64,000 nt of DNA, taken from the NCBI RefSeq assembly GCF_002858715.1, contig NZ_PJZH01000003.1, positions 186,001-250,000 on the forward strand, given 5' to 3'. This stretch comes from Chimaeribacter coloradensis (lineage in GTDB: Bacteria; Pseudomonadota; Gammaproteobacteria; Enterobacterales; Enterobacteriaceae). A program made the position numbers and the translations under genes. Below are positions 61,002 to 64,000 of this stretch, piece after piece. How positions within the stretch are numbered: position 1 is the stretch's first letter; the number at the start of each line of letters is the position of its first letter. The notes beneath the pieces were generated by a model. That model saw nothing but the letters and a program-made list of their open reading frames with translations. It had not been told where the DNA came from and ran no database searches.

Positions 61002-62847
61002 CCATGAGATGATGATTGAGGGGCTGATCTACCTCGGCTCCGCGGCGCTGATTGTGCCGGTGGCGGTGCGCTTCGGCCTCGGCTCGGTGCTGGGCTACCT
61101 GATCGCCGGCTGCCTGATCGGCCCGTGGGGGCTGCGGCTGGTGGCTGATGCCGAATCCATCCTGACTTTCGCCGAAATCGGCGTGGTGCTGATGCTGTTT
61201 ATCATCGGCCTGGAGCTGGACCCGAAACGGTTGTGGAACCTGCGGGTGGCGGTGTTCGGCGGCGGCGGGCTACAGATGGTGGGCTGCGGGCTGCTGCTCA
61301 GCGCCTTCTGTTACGCCCTGGGGCTGACGTGGCAGGTGGCGGCGCTGATTGGCCTGACGCTGGCGCTCTCCTCCACGGCGATCGCCATGCAGGCGATGAG
61401 CGAGCGTAACCTCTCCGGCACCCCCATCGGCAACAGCGCTTTTGCGGTGCTGCTGTTCCAGGATATTGCCGCCATTCCGCTGGTGGCGATGATCCCGCTG
61501 CTGGCGACCAGCGGCGGCACCACCACCTTCGCCACCTTTGCGCTCTCCGCCGGGAAAGTGGTGATGGCCCTGACGCTGGTGGTGTTGCTGGGCCGCTACG
61601 TGACCCGCCCGCTGCTGCACTTTGTGGCGAAATCGGGGATGCGTGAAGTGTTCAGCGCCGTGGCCCTGTTCCTGGTGTTCGGCTTCGGCGTGCTGCTGGA
61701 GATGGCCGGGCTGTCGATGGCGATGGGCGCGTTCCTCGCCGGGGTGCTGCTGGCCAGCTCCGAATACCGCCATGCGCTGGAAAGCGACATCCAGCCGTTC
61801 AAAGGGCTGCTGCTCGGGCTGTTCTTTATCGGCGTGGGGATGTCGATCGACTTCGGCACCCTGATTCACCACCCGCTGCTGATCCTCACCCTGCTGGGCG
61901 GCTTTATGCTGCTGAAAGGCGCGCTGCTGTGGCTGATCGCCCCGGTGCTGAATGTGCCGCGTGCGCAACGCGGGTTGTTTGCCATCCTGATCGGGCAGGG
62001 CAGTGAGTTCGCGTTCGTGGTGTTCAGCACCGCCCAGACCGCCGGGGTATTGCCCGCTGACTGGGCGAAGGCGCTGACGCTGGCCGTGGCGCTCTCTATG
62101 GCGGTGACGCCAGTGCTGCTGGTGCTGGCGAAACGCTTCCAGAAAGCGGCCCCCGCCAGCCAGCGCCCGGCGGACACCATCGACGAGCACGCCAGCGTGA
62201 TCATCGCCGGGTTTGGCCGCTTCGGGCAGATCACCGGCCGTATGCTGCTCTCCAACGGCATCAACGCGGTGGTACTGGACCACGACCCCGATCACATTGA
62301 AACGCTGCGTAAGTTCGGCAATAAGGTGTTCTACGGCGACGCCACCCGGGTGGAGCTGCTGGAGTCCGCCGGGGCGGCGCAGGCGAAAGTGCTGATCAAC
62401 ACCATTGATGACGTGGACGCCAACCTGCAACTCACCGATCTGGCGCGCGAGCACTTCCCGCACCTGAAGATCATCGCCCGTGCGCGCGATGTGGACCACT
62501 ACTACCAGCTGCGGTTGCGTGGCGTGGACGCGCCGGAGCGTGAGCTGTTTGAAGGCTCGCTGCGCACGGCGCGCCATGCGCTGGAAGCGATCGGGTTTGG
62601 TGCTTATGAGGCGCGGGAGAAAGCGGATATCTTCCGCCAGCACAACCTGAAGGTGCTGGAGGAGACACTGCCGAACTACGAGGACACCGAGTTCCGCATC
62701 GCCAGTATGCAGCGGGCGAAAGAGATGCTGACCGAAGCGATGGCGATGGACAACACCCGCCTGACGCAGGTGCAGCAGACCGGCTGGCAGGGCCGCACGG
62801 AAGACGCGGAGATCCCGGTCGAGGACGAAAAAGCGCGCCCGGCATAA
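60994..62847 (+). CDS. kefC: Glutathione-regulated potassium efflux protein KefC
   Basis: KefC releases K+ to acidify the cytoplasm during electrophile stress. The membrane part (about 1-380) is a CPA2 antiporter with [18 protein letters not shown] and [13 protein letters not shown]; the cytoplasmic KTN/RCK domain (about 395-530) binds NADH and glutathione adducts ([28 protein letters not shown]). The ATG at 60994 after GGAGG gives 617 residues against 620 in E. coli. Confidence 0.97.
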   Translation: MDNHEMMIEGLIYLGSAALIVPVAVRFGLGSVLGYLIAGCLIGPWGLRLVADAESILTFAEIGVVLMLFIIGLELDPKRLWNLRVAVFGGGGLQMVGCGLLLSAFCYALGLTWQVAALIGLTLALSSTAIAMQAMSERNLSGTPIGNSAFAVLLFQDIAAIPLVAMIPLLATSGGTTTFATFALSAGKVVMALTLVVLLGRYVTRPLLHFVAKSGMREVFSAVALFLVFGFGVLLEMAGLSMAMGAFLAGVLLASSEYRHALESDIQPFKGLLLGLFFIGVGMSIDFGTLIHHPLLILTLLGGFMLLKGALLWLIAPVLNVPRAQRGLFAILIGQGSEFAFVVFSTAQTAGVLPADWAKALTLAVALSMAVTPVLLVLAKRFQKAAPASQRPADTIDEHASVIIAGFGRFGQITGRMLLSNGINAVVLDHDPDHIETLRKFGNKVFYGDATRVELLESAGAAQAKVLINTIDDVDANLQLTDLAREHFPHLKIIARARDVDHYYQLRLRGVDAPERELFEGSLRTARHALEAIGFGAYEAREKADIFRQHNLKVLEETLPNYEDTEFRIASMQRAKEMLTEAMAMDNTRLTQVQQTGWQGRTEDAEIPVEDEKARPA

Positions 62848-62861
62848 CCGGCGCGACAGTG

Positions 62862-62889
62862 AAAAAGGCGGCCTGCGGGCCGCCTTTTT
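62862..62889. terminator. kefC terminator
   Basis: A-tract, stem GGCGGCC/GGCCGCC with a four-base loop, then T-tract, between convergent kefC and iadA. Confidence 0.9.
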
Positions 62890-62907
62890 ATTGCCTGCAA
62901 ACCGGGC

Positions 62908-64000
62908 CTATTCAAAGGTGCCTTTGGTGATGGCTTTCCCCTGATCCACCACCCGTTTCCCCTTCGCCCAGACCTGCTGCACCGCCAGCTCAGGCGTCAG
63001 CACCAGAAGATCGGCGTCATACCCCGGCCGCAGCGCGCCTTTGGCCGCCAGCCCCAGGAACGCCGCGACATTGCAGGTAAAGGGCTGCAACGCCTCCGCC
63101 AGCGGGAAATGGTGGCGCTGCACCAGGTGACGCAGCGCCTGCGGCAGGCTGTCAAAGCCCGCGACGCCGATGCCCGTGAGGTTGCCGTGCGCATCAAACA
63201 CCGGCTGGCTGCCATTGCCGTCGGAGCTCACCGTCAGCCGGGCGAGCGGCACCTCTGCGGCCACCGCCCGCGCCACCGCCGTGGCCGCATCGATCGGCTG
63301 CTCAATGCCGCTGGTGAAGTCGAGGCAGCCGCCGTCATGCGCGAAGCCCAGCGCGGCGGCGAACAGCGGCTCACTGCGGTTAAGGTGGGTCGGCAGCAGT
63401 TTGGTGATCGGCACATCGCTGTCACGCAGTACCTCATACAGTGGGGCGAGCAGGCGCGGGCTGTTGCCCATATGGAACACGCTGATGCCCGCTTTGCCCC
63501 CCAGCATCCCGCCCACCCGCGCCTGGGCGGCCATCTCCGCCAGCCGTGCCGCCGACGGGGCGGATGAGCGGTGGTCGGCCACCGCGCACTTCACGCCGAT
63601 CACCTTATCGATCAGCACCAGATCGCGGGCGATGCTGCCGGTCAGGGTCGGGGAAGGCAGTGCATACGAGCCGGTCAGCATATAGGCGGTGATCCCCTCA
63701 TGCTCCAGCGCGCGGGTTTTGGCCAGCAAGGATTCCGGGTGGCGGGTGATGCCGTCGGTGCCGAGCAGCCCCAGCACCGTGGTGATGCCCGCCTCCACCA
63801 GCCGCGAGAAGGCCACTTCCGGCGTGCGGCTGTGCGGCCCGGCTTCACCGCCGCCGCCAATCAGGTGCACATGCTGGTCGATCAGGCCGGGGCAGAGCAG
63901 GTGGCCGTGCAGATCCACCACCTCACAGCCGGGCAGCCGCTCCCCTTCAATATGCGGCGCAATGGCAATGATTTTCCCGCCGCTGACCAGCAGATCCTGT
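62908..64000 (-). CDS. iadA: Isoaspartyl dipeptidase IadA (5' end outside window)
   Basis: IadA hydrolyses beta-aspartyl dipeptides left by protein repair and turnover. It is an amidohydrolase: metal-binding PGLIDQHVHLIGGGGEAG is present, followed by VGVKC-like IGVKCAVADHRSSAP (carbamylated Lys region), LLPTHLNR and the catalytic Asp in SSDGNGSQPVF. The visible 364 codons begin at QDLLVSGGKI, so some 25 N-terminal residues lie beyond the window. In E. coli iadA lies elsewhere on the chromosome. Confidence 0.95.
   Translation of the reverse strand, partial: QDLLVSGGKIIAIAPHIEGERLPGCEVVDLHGHLLCPGLIDQHVHLIGGGGEAGPHSRTPEVAFSRLVEAGITTVLGLLGTDGITRHPESLLAKTRALEHEGITAYMLTGSYALPSPTLTGSIARDLVLIDKVIGVKCAVADHRSSAPSAARLAEMAAQARVGGMLGGKAGISVFHMGNSPRLLAPLYEVLRDSDVPITKLLPTHLNRSEPLFAAALGFAHDGGCLDFTSGIEQPIDAATAVARAVAAEVPLARLTVSSDGNGSQPVFDAHGNLTGIGVAGFDSLPQALRHLVQRHHFPLAEALQPFTCNVAAFLGLAAKGALRPGYDADLLVLTPELAVQQVWAKGKRVVDQGKAITKGTFE

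Overview
The window looks like the chromosome of a GC-rich enterobacterium (Enterobacterales), most like Serratia or a near relative in the Yersiniaceae. Gene order follows the Escherichia coli map across its 99-to-0-minute region: yjjU-yjjV-deoCABD, smp/serB-radA-nadR, ettA, slt-trpR-yjjX-gpmB-rob-creA-arcA, lasT, thrLABC, yaaA-yaaJ-talB-mog-satP, dnaKJ, nhaAR, rpsT, ribF-ileS-lspA-fkpB-ispH, dapB, carAB, kefFC. Most of these proteins have the same length as their E. coli counterparts. The genus cannot be fixed from sequence reading alone.

Layout. Positions 1-6.4 kb hold the end of a patatin-like gene, a TatD-family gene and the deo nucleoside catabolic operon, with CRP-type sites upstream. 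Positions 6.4-20 kb hold serine and NAD metabolism, ribosome and repair functions, the lytic transglycosylase slt, trpR and the regulators rob and arcA. An extra LuxR-type regulator sits between ettA and slt. Positions 20-26.5 kb hold the arcA upstream region, a tRNA/rRNA methyltransferase-like gene and the attenuated thr operon. Positions 31.8-43.9 kb hold small metabolism, transport, the heat-shock operon dnaKJ and the Na+/H+ antiporter with its regulator. Positions 44-57.4 kb hold rpsT, the ribF-ispH operon, a lactonase-like gene, dapB and carAB with ArgR and PurR type sites. Positions 57.5-64 kb hold an HxlR-regulated pair of transporters, the KefFC potassium efflux system and a partial isoaspartyl dipeptidase.

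The least ordinary part is an AT-rich accessory island at about 26.6-31.8 kb between thrC and yaaA. It encodes a LysR regulator, a small three-helix holin-like protein, a GH108 muramidase without a signal peptide (like the TtsA enzyme of typhoid-toxin export), a membrane-tethered winged-helix regulator and a GH18 chitinase with an Ig/PKD-like domain and a chitin-binding domain but no signal peptide. Together these look like a compact holin/endolysin (type 10-like) export system for one chitinase. No spanin genes are visible. The holin and muramidase genes are convergent and share a perfect terminator hairpin, and the chitinase leader carries an 11-bp inverted repeat ending at its ribosome binding site.

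Smaller accessory items are a LuxR-type protein with a degenerate receiver domain and 13-bp tandem repeats upstream, and an HxlR/MFS/EamA module with A-tract direct repeats in the divergent promoter. I saw no tRNA or rRNA genes, insertion sequences or CRISPR arrays.
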